64,000 nt of DNA from Hyphomicrobiales bacterium. GTDB taxonomy: Bacteria > Pseudomonadota > Alphaproteobacteria > Rhizobiales > Rhizobiaceae. Both the position numbers and the translations under genes were made by a program. Below are positions 54,111 through 63,451 of the stretch, one piece after another (position 1 is the stretch's first letter; the number at the start of each line of letters is the position of its first letter). The stretch lies in contig UEIF01000008.1 of NCBI GenBank assembly GCA_900468805.1, positions 1 to 64,000 of the forward strand, written 5' to 3'. A model generated the notes under the pieces. That model made no database searches, had not been told where the DNA came from, and worked only from the letters and a program-made list of their open reading frames with translations.

Positions 54111-54422
54111 ATGACGAGACGACCGCGCCGAAACCACAGCCCGGCTTTCAAGGCAAAAGTAGCGCTCGCCGCCATCCGAGGCGAACAAACGCTGGTGGAA
54201 TTGTCCCAGCAGTTTGACGTGCACGCCAACCAGATCAAGCAATGAAAAGACCAACTCCTTGAGGGAGCGACAGGCGTTTTCGGCGATGAAGCCAAGGCGG
54301 AATCGGCGGGGCCAACCGTCGACGTCAAAACGCTGCATGCCAAAATTGGGGAGCTGACGCTGGAAAACGATTTTTTAGCCGGAGCGCTCGGCAAAGCGGG
54401 CTTGCTGGGCGGAAAAAAATGA
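54111..54422 (+). pseudogene. IS3 OrfA with an in-frame opal codon
   Basis: The frame reads MTRRPRRNHSPAFKAKVALA, then a helix-turn-helix with LVELSQQFDVHANQIKQ. Codon 45 is TGA (54243-54245) where related OrfA proteins have Trp (TGG). It then continues KDQLLEGATGVFG to the leucine-zipper-like end LEND...GALGKAG. The final GGAAAAAAATGA holds an A7 run suited to -1 ribosomal frameshifting into orfB. The nonsense codon should block the OrfAB transposase. Confidence 0.75.
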
Positions 54423-55249
54423 TCGACCGCGAGCATAAACTGTCCGTTGTGCGCCAGGCGAAGCTTCTCGGCTTCAGCCGTGGCAGTGTCTATTATCTGC
54501 CTCGTCCGGTGTCTGAGGGCGATCTGGCTCTGATGCGCCGGATCGATGAACTGCATCTCGACTACCCCTTTGCCGGGAGTCGGATGTTGCAAGGGCTCTT
54601 GAGGGGAGAAGGGCTGGAGACTGGGCGGCTGCACGTCGCCACGCTGATGAAGAAGATAGGCATCGAGGCGATCTACCGTCGCCCGAACACGTCGAAACCT
54701 GCACCTGGGCACAAGATCTATCCCTACCTCCTGCGCAAGCTGGCGGTGACCAGACCCAACCAGGTGTGGGCTATGGACCTGACCTATATCCCCATGGCGC
54801 GGGGCTTCGTCTATCTCTGCGCCGTCGTGAACTGGTTCAGCCGGAGGGTTCTGTCGTGGCGGCTGTCGATCACGATGGAGGCGGACTTCTGCATCGAAGC
54901 GGTCGAGGAGGCGCTGGCTCGCTATGGAAAGCCTGAAATATTCAACACCGACCAAGGTTCGCAGTTCCCCTCCATCGACTTCACCACCGTGTTGAAGAAG
55001 GCGGAGATCGCCATCTCGATGGACGGCAAGGGCGCATGGCGCGACAACGTCTTCGTCGAGGGGCTCTGGCGGTCGATCAAATACGAAGTGGTCTATCTCC
55101 ACGCCTACAAAACAGTGTCCGAGGCTCGCGCTGGCATCGGCCGCTATCTGACCTTTTACGATAGCCGACGCCCACATTCATCCCTTGACCAGCAGACACC
55201 GGATCAGGCCTACTTCAACGCGCTGGCACCAATGATGGTGGCGGCATAA
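54419..55249 (+). CDS. IS3 OrfB (DDE integrase-type transposase subunit)
   Basis: The 276-residue protein has the rve catalytic triad: D in [11 protein letters not shown] in [12 protein letters not shown] and E in [13 protein letters not shown], plus the N-terminal HTH_21-like segment [13 protein letters not shown]. Its ATG overlaps the orfA stop after the A7 slippery run. OrfB itself is intact, but transposition needs the OrfAB fusion, which the opal codon in orfA should prevent. Confidence 0.9.
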   Translation: MIDREHKLSVVRQAKLLGFSRGSVYYLPRPVSEGDLALMRRIDELHLDYPFAGSRMLQGLLRGEGLETGRLHVATLMKKIGIEAIYRRPNTSKPAPGHKIYPYLLRKLAVTRPNQVWAMDLTYIPMARGFVYLCAVVNWFSRRVLSWRLSITMEADFCIEAVEEALARYGKPEIFNTDQGSQFPSIDFTTVLKKAEIAISMDGKGAWRDNVFVEGLWRSIKYEVVYLHAYKTVSEARAGIGRYLTFYDSRRPHSSLDQQTPDQAYFNALAPMMVAA

Positions 55250-55356
55250 TCGAGGCGGAAATCCACTTAGCAAAACGCCCCGAGCTGTTCAGACAAACCG
55301 AGCCACCTCTCACAGATAGTGATCAGCCAATTCTGCGACTGAGGAGTGAGCCAATC

Positions 55357-56246
55357 ATGGAACTACGCCAGCTATCCTACTTCGTTGCGGTGGCCGAGGA
55401 GCTGCATTTCGGCAGGGCGGCAGCCAAGGTGCATATCGCCCAGCTGGCCTGTCGAACCAGGTGATGGCACTGGAGAAGGAACTCGGCGTGCAGCTCTTCA
55501 TCCGCTCGACCAGACGAGTGGAGCTGACGCGGGCAGGGGCGGCCTTCTACGAACGAGCGGTTCGGATCCTCAGCGAAGTAGACCTGTCGAGCGAGATCGC
55601 CCGGTCGGTCGCCGGCAAGGCTTCGCGCAGGAATGTGATCGGCACCGTCTATCCGGCCACGATCGGCGTGCTGCCGGCGTTTCTCTCGCGCATCGCCCGC
55701 AAATATCCCGATGTCCGCATGCATATCGAAAGCGGCACCACCGATGACATCATCCGCCATATCGAGGCAGGCCGCATCAATCTCGGCTTCATAAGGCCAG
55801 TGGAGAATATCGGCTCGTTGCGCTTCTTCTCGATTGCCCATGAACGCTACCTGCTGGCGGTCGCCAAGGAGAGCCCGTCGTCCTTGAAGAGCGAGATCGA
55901 TCTCGAGGATCTGCGCGGTGAAAGGATCATCTCGTTTTCCCGTCAGAACCTCTCCTACAGCGAGCGCTATTTTGCCGAGAAGTTCGAGGAGCATGATCTG
56001 ACCGACAATGTCGCCTACACCTGCGATGACACCTTCTCGCTGGTGTCGCTGGTCTCAGCCGGTCTTGGCATCGGCTTCGTGCCGGAATGGACGCAGGATC
56101 TGCCGAACCGCGGTTTCGAGCTGAAGAAGGTGAGAGGCGTCGACTTCAAGATCGGGCTCGGCGTCGCCTGGAACAGGGAGGATCCGACCGCTTCGCGTGA
56201 CGACATCATCGATATCGCCCGGTCGCTGGTACGGCCGGGCAGGTGA
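55357..56246 (+). pseudogene. LysR-family regulator with an early frameshift
   Basis: From ATG 55357 the frame reads [20 protein letters not shown] and AAAKVHIAQ, the start of a LysR winged helix. The next residues, [18 protein letters not shown], appear only after a one-base shift near 55450. From there 260 residues of a normal LysR protein follow (substrate-binding lobes with GTVYPATIGVLPAFLSRIAR). The IS3 right end is 52 bp upstream. The gene could be inactivated, or the shift could be a sequence error. Confidence 0.75.
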
Positions 56247-56422
56247 GGGGGTGCAAGGCACTGCAGTCGATTGCAATGGATAGCCGAGGGGACGTCATCG
56301 TCTTTTACTTCCGCCGTTGGTTCGCTGCGTGGTGTCGCTGTCAATTTTAACTACGTCATAACAGGAGAGAAACAGGAGATCTGATAGGGTCAATCGCCAA
56401 TTCGAGCAATATCAAGGATCAG

Positions 56423-56772
56423 ATGCGACGGCTCCTATTTGTTTCCTCGATCACTTCGCTGTTAGCGGTTGTCTTAATGAACGTGTACGAGTCGGTTCGA
56501 GGATCTGAATCGATTTTTGGCTTGTTCCGCTCACCGTCAGAAATCATCGCGCAAGGATTCGGCGAATTCTTGGTTTTTTGGTTCCTTGCCCTCGTGGTCG
56601 GATCTTCGGTGTTATTCATCAGACGAAAATCCAAAAAACGAAATCGGGGTATCGCCTCGTCAGTATTGCGACATTTCTTTTTGTAGTGGTTGCACTGACG
56701 GGCGTTCATCATCCTCATCTTCCTCTAGAACATGTAGCGCTTCGGGGGACACTCACGGAAAGTCGCTTTTGA
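56423..56772 (+). pseudogene. Small membrane protein, possibly frameshifted in an A-run
   Basis: AAGGA precedes the ATG at 56423. The frame encodes two membrane helices (LLFVSSITSLLAVVLMNVY and FLVFWFLALVVGSSVLFI) followed by RRKSKK. Near 56633-56640, in CCAAAAAACGAAA, a shift to another frame gives a further helix, SIATFLFVVVALTGVHHPHL, ending at 56772. I infer one three-helix protein broken at the homopolymer; without the shift it is an 87-residue two-helix protein. Confidence 0.45.
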
Positions 56773-57108
56773 GAGCGGTCGTTTGACGTGCTTCTGCGAC
56801 AATTGGGGGCACGTAAGTTGTCTATGATGACAATAGTGCCGAGCTTGACCCGGCAGGTTGTTTCCGAGCGGCCGGTCACTGGTGTGCCTGGGAGGATGAG
56901 AGGATGCAGGCCCGACCGTCGACTACGATGAGCGCCTCCGGTCGCGACGTCGGCCGGAAAGCGGAACACGATGGCGCGGGGCAGTCGGTCCCGCGTCGGC
57001 TGACGCCGACGCTCCTGCGGCTGCCCTCCTCAGGCCCTCGTGCGACGCGAATTCCCGCTTTCGCGCGCTAATCGCGCGCCGCGATGCTGAAAGCTCCGAT
57101 ACGCTTCA
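56773..57108. other. Spacer without a recognisable gene
   Basis: GC-rich sequence with short frames and no motif. Confidence 0.35.
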
Positions 57109-57354
57109 TTGTTTGTTTGCCGATCCTTCGGATCAGGGGGTACGTTCTGCACAGCAGCTTGTGTGAAGCGGTGGAGCGCCGATTGTGTCATCGGATGTGC
57201 CTCTTCAGCCGTGATGAACGCATTGCCGGCCGAAGAAAAGGCGATGTCGGCAGGATTGATCGTCTTCCCGGGCAACGGCATCACCGACAATCTCACTGAT
57301 AAGGCCCGGCGCCTTGGCATCCCGGTCTGGCAGGCTTCCGGAGACGGCGCGTGA
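57109..57354 (+). pseudogene. DUF2493/SLOG-like C-terminal fragment
   Basis: The last 40 residues (GLIVFPGNGITDNLTDKARR then LGIPVW) resemble the C-terminus of plasmid-encoded DUF2493 proteins, which have a Rossmann-like nucleotide-binding SLOG fold. The N-terminal part is not recognisable. Remnant or a degenerate small gene. Confidence 0.35.
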
Positions 57355-57406
57355 GCGCCGAATTCCAAGGTATGGCGTCCACGCTACGGCGCGCTCATGC
57401 CACCGT

Positions 57407-58174
57407 CTATCGGCTGGTCTGCTTCCTGAAATTCGCGATCATGTTCGCCGAAATATCCTGCGGGTAACACAAGGGCGCATATCCGCCGCCCTTGCTATAA
57501 GCACTGCGGCGGCCGCACGCCCGTCCACGGCGATCCGTATTGTAGGGACAGGCGCAGGTTCCTGGGTACAGTGCAATGGACTGCGCAATCAATCTCTGGA
57601 TCACCAAGCCATCGGAAACCATCGGGGGCGCAGGTGGCACTTCCCGTTTTTTCTCCGGCGCGGCTTTCGGTTTTTGCTCAGCCTGCGGTGGCAACGGCTG
57701 TCGATCGCCGAGAAGACTTGCCGATATCCATCCATCCCGCTGGGTGAGGTTGTCCCGAACGTGAGACCAGTCGCCGCTGGTTTCGAGCACGGTGATCTCG
57801 CGACCGCTGTCGTATCGATCGAGGATGCCATAGGTTTTCCCGGCCCCACCTCTCAACGCGACTTTGCGGCCGATGACATATCGGGTGGCGGGCTTGGGCT
57901 CCGGCTGCGCGTCGACTTGAGCCTTGGGAGACGGCTTAGGGAGGGAGGCTAGATCGGGACTTGGTTCGGTCTGCTTGGGCGCCGTGGATGTTCCCTGTTG
58001 CTCTGCGGTTGGAGCCGTTGATACCTTCTCGATACTCGAACTAGTCACCGGTGCTGGCTCGGGCGGCGGTTCCCGGCGTCCGAAGAGGGCTGCAATGACG
58101 CCGAAGATCAACACCGCGAAGATAACTGCCGGAGTGGATTTCGATGTCGTCTTGTGCCGGCGTTTTCGCGCCAT
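57407..58174 (-). CDS. SH3b-domain membrane-anchored envelope protein
   Basis: The 255-residue protein has a basic N-terminus and one membrane helix (STPAVIFAVLIFGVIAALF, about 13-31), a Pro/Glu-rich linker, then a bacterial SH3 domain (VIGRKVALRGGAGKTYGILD, 100-119; VLETSGDWSHVRD; DGWISASLL). A second linker leads to a C-terminal Cys-containing motif CACPYNTDRRGRACGRRSAY with LCYPQD. SH3b domains often bind peptidoglycan. It would sit in the inner membrane with the domains in the periplasm. It is divergent from the envelope-motor operon across 297 bp. Confidence 0.75.
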   Translation of the reverse strand: MARKRRHKTTSKSTPAVIFAVLIFGVIAALFGRREPPPEPAPVTSSSIEKVSTAPTAEQQGTSTAPKQTEPSPDLASLPKPSPKAQVDAQPEPKPATRYVIGRKVALRGGAGKTYGILDRYDSGREITVLETSGDWSHVRDNLTQRDGWISASLLGDRQPLPPQAEQKPKAAPEKKREVPPAPPMVSDGLVIQRLIAQSIALYPGTCACPYNTDRRGRACGRRSAYSKGGGYAPLCYPQDISANMIANFRKQTSR

Positions 58175-58471
58175 ATCAACTTCCGATGGAATGCCCGCGA
58201 AGTTGACATTCTCGCTATTGCACGCTCAAGTCGATCGGAGGGTCGGACTTTTTTTGGTAGATCGATGTCTGCATCCGCAGCTTCTGGTAGTCCGGTCGGC
58301 AATCGGAAACCGCCCAATCCGACGTCCAGGACAGGGCTTGCTTTCCGACACAGATTAACCGTGGTGAGCGATTAAACCCAGACCGTTGACGCAGCTGCTG
58401 GACCGATCACAACCTCTGAGCTACGCATTGCAAGTTAGGATTTCCGCAACCATGTTTCCGATGAGGGCGCA
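58175..58471. promoter_or_regulatory. Divergent promoter region of the SH3b gene and the envelope operon
   Basis: The only non-coding space upstream of both transcription units. I see no clear operator; GAGGG (about 58463) would be the ribosome site for the TTG start at 58472. Confidence 0.4.
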
Positions 58472-59920
58472 TTGCCGTTTGAAGCATTAAACAAGCTCTG
58501 GAGCAATGTTCGCGAATCCAGTCACGACTTCCGCGCTTCCACCGAGACCTTCCCGTCCCTCGATACGGACAAGCTCGTCCAGACGCTGGAAGTCCGCGAG
58601 AAGGGGGCCGAAAACGGAAGAGCTAACCGTCCTGCGTCGTCGGCCCAGTCGCTGGACGAGGTCGAGCAGCGTATCGTCGGCCGCATCGAGCATGAGAAAG
58701 CGTCGGCCTATCAAGTTCTGGAGGATCAGTCCCAGACGTTCGACGGACGGCTTCGCAATCTCGATTTCGAGGGGCAGTTCGGGCTCATCCGGCAGGCAAA
58801 CGCATCCAGTCTTTCCGATTTCAAGGCCGAGATCGCCAGCGGCGTCGACGAACTCCATGGCTTGCGCCGTGATCTCAAGATCGCCGAAGACGAGATGACG
58901 TCTTTCAAGAGGCAGCATCGGCTAGATCGGGCGGCGAAGGTACCGAGCGCTGGGGCAACGAGCGTCAAGGTCGCGTTGCTTGTGGTTCTCGTCCTCATCG
59001 AAATCGTCGTGAACGGGAACTTCCTGGCCAAGGGCAGCGAACAGGGCATCATTGGCGGCATCACCGAAGCGGTTGTTTTCGCGGTGCTCAACATCGGCGC
59101 TGCGTTGCTATTCGCCTTCTTCTGCGTTCGAAATCTTGTCCACCGGGCATGGCTCATGAAGCTTGGGGGATTGCTTGGCCTTGCCGCCTACATCGTCGTT
59201 GCGCTGGCGGTGAATCTTGCGCTGGCCCACTATCGCGAGGTTTCCGCCACAATTCTCGAGGGCGCCGGGACCGAGGTTATCAAGCGAATTCGCGAGAACT
59301 CGCTCGGTTTGACCGAGTTGAATTCCTGGATGCTTTTCGCCATCGGGATTTTCTTCTCGATCCTTGCCTTTATCGACGGCTGCATGCTGACGGACCCCTA
59401 TCCGGGCTTCGCCGGCGTCCAGCGCCGTCTGGACGAGGCGCGGCAAAATTACATTTCCGGAAAGCTCGATCTGATCGATAACCTTCGACAGATCCGCGAC
59501 GACCACAATGACAAGATCGAAGAAATCGTCAGGGACTTGAGTTCGCGCCGGCAGGAATCCGCGGCGATCATCGCGCATCGGACCCGAACCGCTGGGCTTT
59601 TTGCGGAATACCAGGGCCATCTTGAACGCACCGCAAATGCCGTTCTGACAGCTTACCGCGGGGCGAACCGTGCGGCGAGGACAGAGCCGGAGCCGCACTA
59701 TTTTACCAGCGCCTACAGGCTGGAGCGGATAACGCCGGTCCTGAAAACGAACGAAGAATGGGACGATCGCGTTCTATCAGAGCGCATCCAGGTCGCCCAG
59801 GCGGAACTCAGCGATCAGATCAGGAAGATCGGCTCCGCCTTCGAGACGGCCGTCGAGCAATACCACAGACTGGACAAACTATTCCCGGAGGCAGGCGTTG
59901 GCGCGGAACAGGCGGCGTAG
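58472..59920 (+). CDS. Four-TM membrane protein with long coiled-coil arms
   Basis: The 482-residue protein has a helical N-terminal arm (1-155, for example EVEQRIVGRIEHEKASAYQV), four membrane helices at about 164-184, 195-219, 230-252 and 283-303, and a helical C-terminal arm (315-482) rich in charged heptads. Both arms would be cytoplasmic with an even number of spans. I know no named family for it. It is the first gene of a tightly overlapping four-gene operon; its stop lies 20 bp inside the next gene. The TTG start has GAGGG 5 bp upstream. Confidence 0.7.
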   Translation: MPFEALNKLWSNVRESSHDFRASTETFPSLDTDKLVQTLEVREKGAENGRANRPASSAQSLDEVEQRIVGRIEHEKASAYQVLEDQSQTFDGRLRNLDFEGQFGLIRQANASSLSDFKAEIASGVDELHGLRRDLKIAEDEMTSFKRQHRLDRAAKVPSAGATSVKVALLVVLVLIEIVVNGNFLAKGSEQGIIGGITEAVVFAVLNIGAALLFAFFCVRNLVHRAWLMKLGGLLGLAAYIVVALAVNLALAHYREVSATILEGAGTEVIKRIRENSLGLTELNSWMLFAIGIFFSILAFIDGCMLTDPYPGFAGVQRRLDEARQNYISGKLDLIDNLRQIRDDHNDKIEEIVRDLSSRRQESAAIIAHRTRTAGLFAEYQGHLERTANAVLTAYRGANRAARTEPEPHYFTSAYRLERITPVLKTNEEWDDRVLSERIQVAQAELSDQIRKIGSAFETAVEQYHRLDKLFPEAGVGAEQAA

Positions 59921-60721
59921 CGGTCGGCCCAGAAAAGGCGGCTTTTCGACGGGCGCTGTGGTGGCGACGATTGCCCTTTCGGCAGTCGCGCTTGCCATGA
60001 TCGGAGCCTTTGGCTGGCTCAAGTACCAGGCGATCTCCAGTGTCTCGCTCGACAAGGCGTCCCTCTGCCCGACGACGGGTCCGACCAGCGAGACGGCCAT
60101 CCTGCTCGATGTCACCGATCCGATTTCGGGCACGACATCGATTGACCTCAAGAACCAGTTCCAGCGCTTGGTTTCCGGCGTTCCGGTGCGATCGACGTCT
60201 ACGCACTGACCGAGAAGGAAGGGGAGCTTGAACGAACCTTTCATGGCTGCAATCCGGGGAGCGGCGATCTGGCCAATGAGTGGACCAGCAATCCGAAGCT
60301 CGTGCAACAGCGTTGGGAGAAGGGGTTCCAGAAGCCGCTGGATGACATCGCCGGAAAGCTCGGTTCGGGCGCTTCGGGTGAATTCTCACCGATCATGGCG
60401 GGCATCCAGCGGATAAACCTCGAGGCCTTCCAGCCTCTGCCAGCCGGCATCCCCAAAACCTTGTATGTTGCGTCGGACATGGTCGAACATACCGCGGCGT
60501 TTTCGAGCTATCGCGACGGTGTTTCGATCGCGAAATTCGAAAGCAGTTCGGCACGGGAGAAATTCCGGACGTCTTTGGACGGCGTGCAGGTCAAGATCCT
60601 GGCGTTCCAGCGGCCGGGCCAGAAGTTCAAGATGGAGGATCTCGCTGCGTTCTGGAAATCCTGGGTCGAGAAGAATAACGGCGAGTTTTCTGGTTTCACC
60701 CGTCTGGAGGGACTGGAGTGA
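59898..60721 (+). pseudogene. Single-TM protein with a VWA-like extracytoplasmic domain, frameshifted
   Basis: A TTG start at 59898 (GGAGG 7 bp upstream) leads to a basic N-terminus, a membrane helix at about 16-40 and a domain opening with ETAILLDVTDPIS, which resembles a VWA metal-site strand (D71-x-T). Near 60187 the frame breaks; one frame over the protein continues with AIDVYALTEKEGELERTFHG, SPIMAGIQRIN and KTLYVASDMVEHTAAFS and ends at 60721, together about 274 residues. The match of the pieces to one fold suggests a single recent indel or a sequence error. Confidence 0.65.
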
Positions 60722-61875
60722 TGGCGTCAAACGATACAGGAAGAGCCGCGTTCCGGGACTGGGCTCCGATCGTGCTGTTCGCAGCCGTGACGATCGGGGG
60801 AATGATCTTCATCTGGTCGGCGAAGCTCGCCGCCTGGTCGACGTTTGTCGTGACCGCGGTGCCCCTGGTGCTGATGGCGATCTACTTCCTGGCCTCGATT
60901 GCGCTCGCCGGCTTCCGACTGCACAATGAGCAGGCGGGCGACAACCTTTATTATATGGGGTTCCTGTTTACGCTCTCGAGCCTTGGCGTATCGCTTTACC
61001 TGTTTGCCGGCGAGACCTCGATCGAGACGATCGTTCAAAACTTCGGTATCGCGGTGACATCGACGATCGCGGGCGTGACGCTGCGCATCCTGTTCAATCA
61101 GATGCGCCGGGACCCGATTGACATCGAACGCAGCGCCCGCCACGAGCTTGCGGAGATGACGCGCCGCGTTCGAACCGAACTCGACACGTCCGCTCGCGAG
61201 TTCTCGAACTATCGCAGGGTCAGCAATCAGATGCTGACGGAGGGTTTCGAGGAGATTGGTCGGCAGGCGGAAAAGAACGGCGAGGAAATCCGCAAGGTGA
61301 TCGAGTCGATCTCCAAGGAGGCCATCATCCCGATCCAGGAGGCCGCGGCAAAGCTTTCATCGATCATCGAGGATCACACCAGGTCGGTGACGGATCAGGC
61401 GGGGGAAGCGACGCGGAAACTGACCGAGACGACGGATAAGCTTTCGACGATCATCGACAGGTTCGGTGTCGCCGTTGAGGGCGTCGGCATGCGTCTCGGA
61501 GAGATCAGGCCGCCAGAGGACGTCATCCGGTTCGAGCTGACCCCGACAATCGACGCGATCAAGGACATGACCGACGCCCATCTCAGGCGGATGGAGGAGG
61601 GGATTGCGGAAACACGATTGCAGTCCGCCAAACTTGACGATGCGTTGAAGCCCCTGACCAGCATTGGCAGTAAGCTCGATCGCATCGCGGAAGCGCTTGA
61701 GCGTGACAGGGAATTTCCGCCATCGTCCATCTCTTCGAAAACGGCAGAGGTTGTCGAGGCGATCGTGGAAAGCGAGGCCACGACCGTGACTGCCGAACCG
61801 GTCATCGTGGATGCTGAGAGGACGGAGAGCAATCCGACACCAGGCGAACCGAAACGGCGGTTGTTCAAATGGTGA
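60721..61875 (+). CDS. MotA/ZorA-like membrane channel protein with a long coiled-coil tail
   Basis: Starting at ATG 60721 (TGATG overlap with the upstream stop) gives 384 residues. Four membrane helices lie at about 15-35, 40-62, 77-96 and 103-126; the last (FGIAVTSTIAGVTLRILFNQ) has the small/hydroxyl-rich pattern of MotA/TolQ/ExbB pore helices. A cytoplasmic tail of about 250 residues follows, with heptads such as AAAKLSSIIEDHTRSVTDQA. A long coiled-coil tail on a MotA-like core is the architecture of ZorA in Zorya defence systems. The partner OmpA/MotB-like gene overlaps its end. Relation to ZorA is by architecture only. Confidence 0.7.
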   Translation: MASNDTGRAAFRDWAPIVLFAAVTIGGMIFIWSAKLAAWSTFVVTAVPLVLMAIYFLASIALAGFRLHNEQAGDNLYYMGFLFTLSSLGVSLYLFAGETSIETIVQNFGIAVTSTIAGVTLRILFNQMRRDPIDIERSARHELAEMTRRVRTELDTSAREFSNYRRVSNQMLTEGFEEIGRQAEKNGEEIRKVIESISKEAIIPIQEAAAKLSSIIEDHTRSVTDQAGEATRKLTETTDKLSTIIDRFGVAVEGVGMRLGEIRPPEDVIRFELTPTIDAIKDMTDAHLRRMEEGIAETRLQSAKLDDALKPLTSIGSKLDRIAEALERDREFPPSSISSKTAEVVEAIVESEATTVTAEPVIVDAERTESNPTPGEPKRRLFKW

Positions 61876-62810
61876 CCAAGGCAAGCGGAAGCCCAAAGCT
61901 GGAGCACAAAGGTTATAACCGCGGCCTCATCCTCGGGCTGACGATGGCGGAATCCATGCTTCTGCTGGTGTTCTGTCTGCTGCTGGTCGCGGCCGCAATG
62001 ATCACGGCCGAGCGCAAGCAACGAATGGACGCCGAGCACCGGCTCGCCCAGCTGGAAGAGCAGAACAACGACCTATCCGCCCAGCTTGTCGAGGCGCAGT
62101 CGAAACTCGGCTCGAACATGTCGCCAACCGATCGCGCGAAATTCGAGAGCGAATGGCGCGAGCTGGTCTCTGCGCGGCAGATCATCGACAGGCTCAAAAT
62201 GAACGACGCGAGCCCCGCTGATCTTGCCAAGCTGGCAGCGGTCGCAAAGGTCCTGGCGGCAAACAATATCCCGCTGGACAAGGCTCCTGGCCAGCTCGAG
62301 CAGCTGCTGCACGGGGAGATCAAGCCCCATGAATGGCCGCCGATCATCAATCTCTCGGAAGCCGGCGGGTATTACTTCACGTCCGGCAGCGCCGCATTGA
62401 CGCCGGAGTACGAGGACAAGCTTGAGACTTCCATCGCGGATCAGATTGCCGACAACCTCGAACGCTACCAGGTCGACGTGGTCGAGGTAATCGGGCACAC
62501 GGACGAGCAGCGCGTTGCCAGAAATTCGTCCAATCTCGACGATGCGTCGATCGGCGTCATCGATGGCGAGCTTCCGATCGACGCTCTCCAGCCCGCCGAT
62601 AACGCCGGGCTCGGTCTCGCGCGCGCGATCGCCGTTGCAAATATTCTGAAGGCCAATCCGAAGCTGAAGGACGTGACGGTCCTGCCGATGTCGGCTGCGC
62701 AGCTGGTCATTCCCGGTGACACGCTCACCAGCGTGCGGGCTGGAGACGTCAAGGAACGGCGCCGCATCGAGATCAGGATCAGGCGTCGGGCCGAGTCCCT
62801 GCAGCCCTGA
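61869..62810 (+). CDS. OmpA/MotB-like peptidoglycan-binding motor partner
   Basis: The 313-residue protein has a single N-terminal membrane helix (about 20-43, GLTMAESMLLLVFCLLLVAA) with an acidic residue, E28, near its start, where MotB/ZorB carry their proton-binding Asp. A coiled-coil linker follows (45-80), then a C-terminal OmpA-like domain with YYFTSGSAALTPEYEDKL, the hallmark VVEVIGHTDEQRV, NAGLGLARAIAVANIL and the final RRRIEIRIRR. It should anchor a MotA-like stator to the cell wall. Its start overlaps the upstream stop by 7 bp (ATGGTGA). Confidence 0.85.
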   Translation: MVTKASGSPKLEHKGYNRGLILGLTMAESMLLLVFCLLLVAAAMITAERKQRMDAEHRLAQLEEQNNDLSAQLVEAQSKLGSNMSPTDRAKFESEWRELVSARQIIDRLKMNDASPADLAKLAAVAKVLAANNIPLDKAPGQLEQLLHGEIKPHEWPPIINLSEAGGYYFTSGSAALTPEYEDKLETSIADQIADNLERYQVDVVEVIGHTDEQRVARNSSNLDDASIGVIDGELPIDALQPADNAGLGLARAIAVANILKANPKLKDVTVLPMSAAQLVIPGDTLTSVRAGDVKERRRIEIRIRRRAESLQP

Positions 62811-63451
62811 TTTGAGCGCGGTTCTCAGCTTAAGGTGCGGCGAGCAACCACGGTAGTTCGCAATGGCAACCTGCCGGTAGCACGACTGATTGGCATCGGA
62901 ATTCCTGCTAGCATTGATATCTGGCGCGAACACCTTTCTGGCACTGGCCCGGGTCTTCGGCGCTAGCTGTTGCCTGTTCTTCGGGTGCGTAACCTGCGGG
63001 GATGCCCGTCTGGCCGTGTTTTTCGAGAGGAACTTCCAACCGCGTTCGGGCAGAGGCCCGCCTCAGTTCACCGAAAAAAATGATGCTTCCGTCGGCGGCC
63101 TGCTCGGCATTCACGATGTTTTCACGTCGAGGCGATGCCACGGCAGACTGCGCGGAAGGAATTCTCCTTTATCCTTCCCTGCAAAGAAAGTCGACGAGGC
63201 GGTCACTATACAGGGGCATCGATTGCGATTCGTCACGGTAGATTTGGCGTCCAAGCCTGACACCATGCGGCGGGACCTCATCGCGATTATAGCGAGATGA
63301 CGGTAGCGAGAATCCCCACGATGCAATCAACGTCGTCAGAGATGTTGAGGAAGGACTCATTATCGGCTGCCTTGCACTCGTCAGTTGCACTGATATAGGT
63401 GACGAATCTTCACGCATTTTTCTCTCATCACAGATTCGGGGTCACGCGGGC
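62811..63451. other. About 640 bp without a clear gene
   Basis: Overlapping frames occur on both strands (for example a minus-strand one at 62908-63141 with IFFGELRRASARTRLEVPLE) but none can be identified. It separates the envelope operon from the gene at the window edge. Confidence 0.4.

Larger units (their letters stand above)
54032..55305 (+). mobile_element. IS3-family insertion sequence, about 1.27 kb
   Basis: The ends are imperfect inverted repeats beginning TGGCTCGG (54032) and ending CCGAGCCA (55305); the pairing continues with TCTG-ACAGC-GGGG and AAGTGGA blocks. The element carries orfA and orfB in the usual overlapping arrangement. No target duplication is obvious. The insertion separates a relaxase tail from the region upstream of a LysR gene. 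Confidence 0.75.

Noticed and set aside
54086..55177. Long minus-strand frame (363 codons) opposite the IS3 transposase
   Set aside because: It runs antisense to orfB, which has an intact DDE motif; the minus product has no recognisable domain and is a GC-driven shadow.
53902..55310. CGAGCCACCTCT occurring at 53902 and 55299, as if a target duplication of the IS
   Set aside because: The right-hand copy includes the IS terminal repeat itself and the left copy is 130 bp outside the left end, so it does not fit a target duplication; probably chance or an old partial end.
60721..62810. Simple call as flagellar MotAB or as a Zorya system
   Set aside because: There are no flagellar genes, and ZorC, ZorD, ZorE or other known Zorya effectors are absent; the partner genes differ, so only an architectural relation is claimed.
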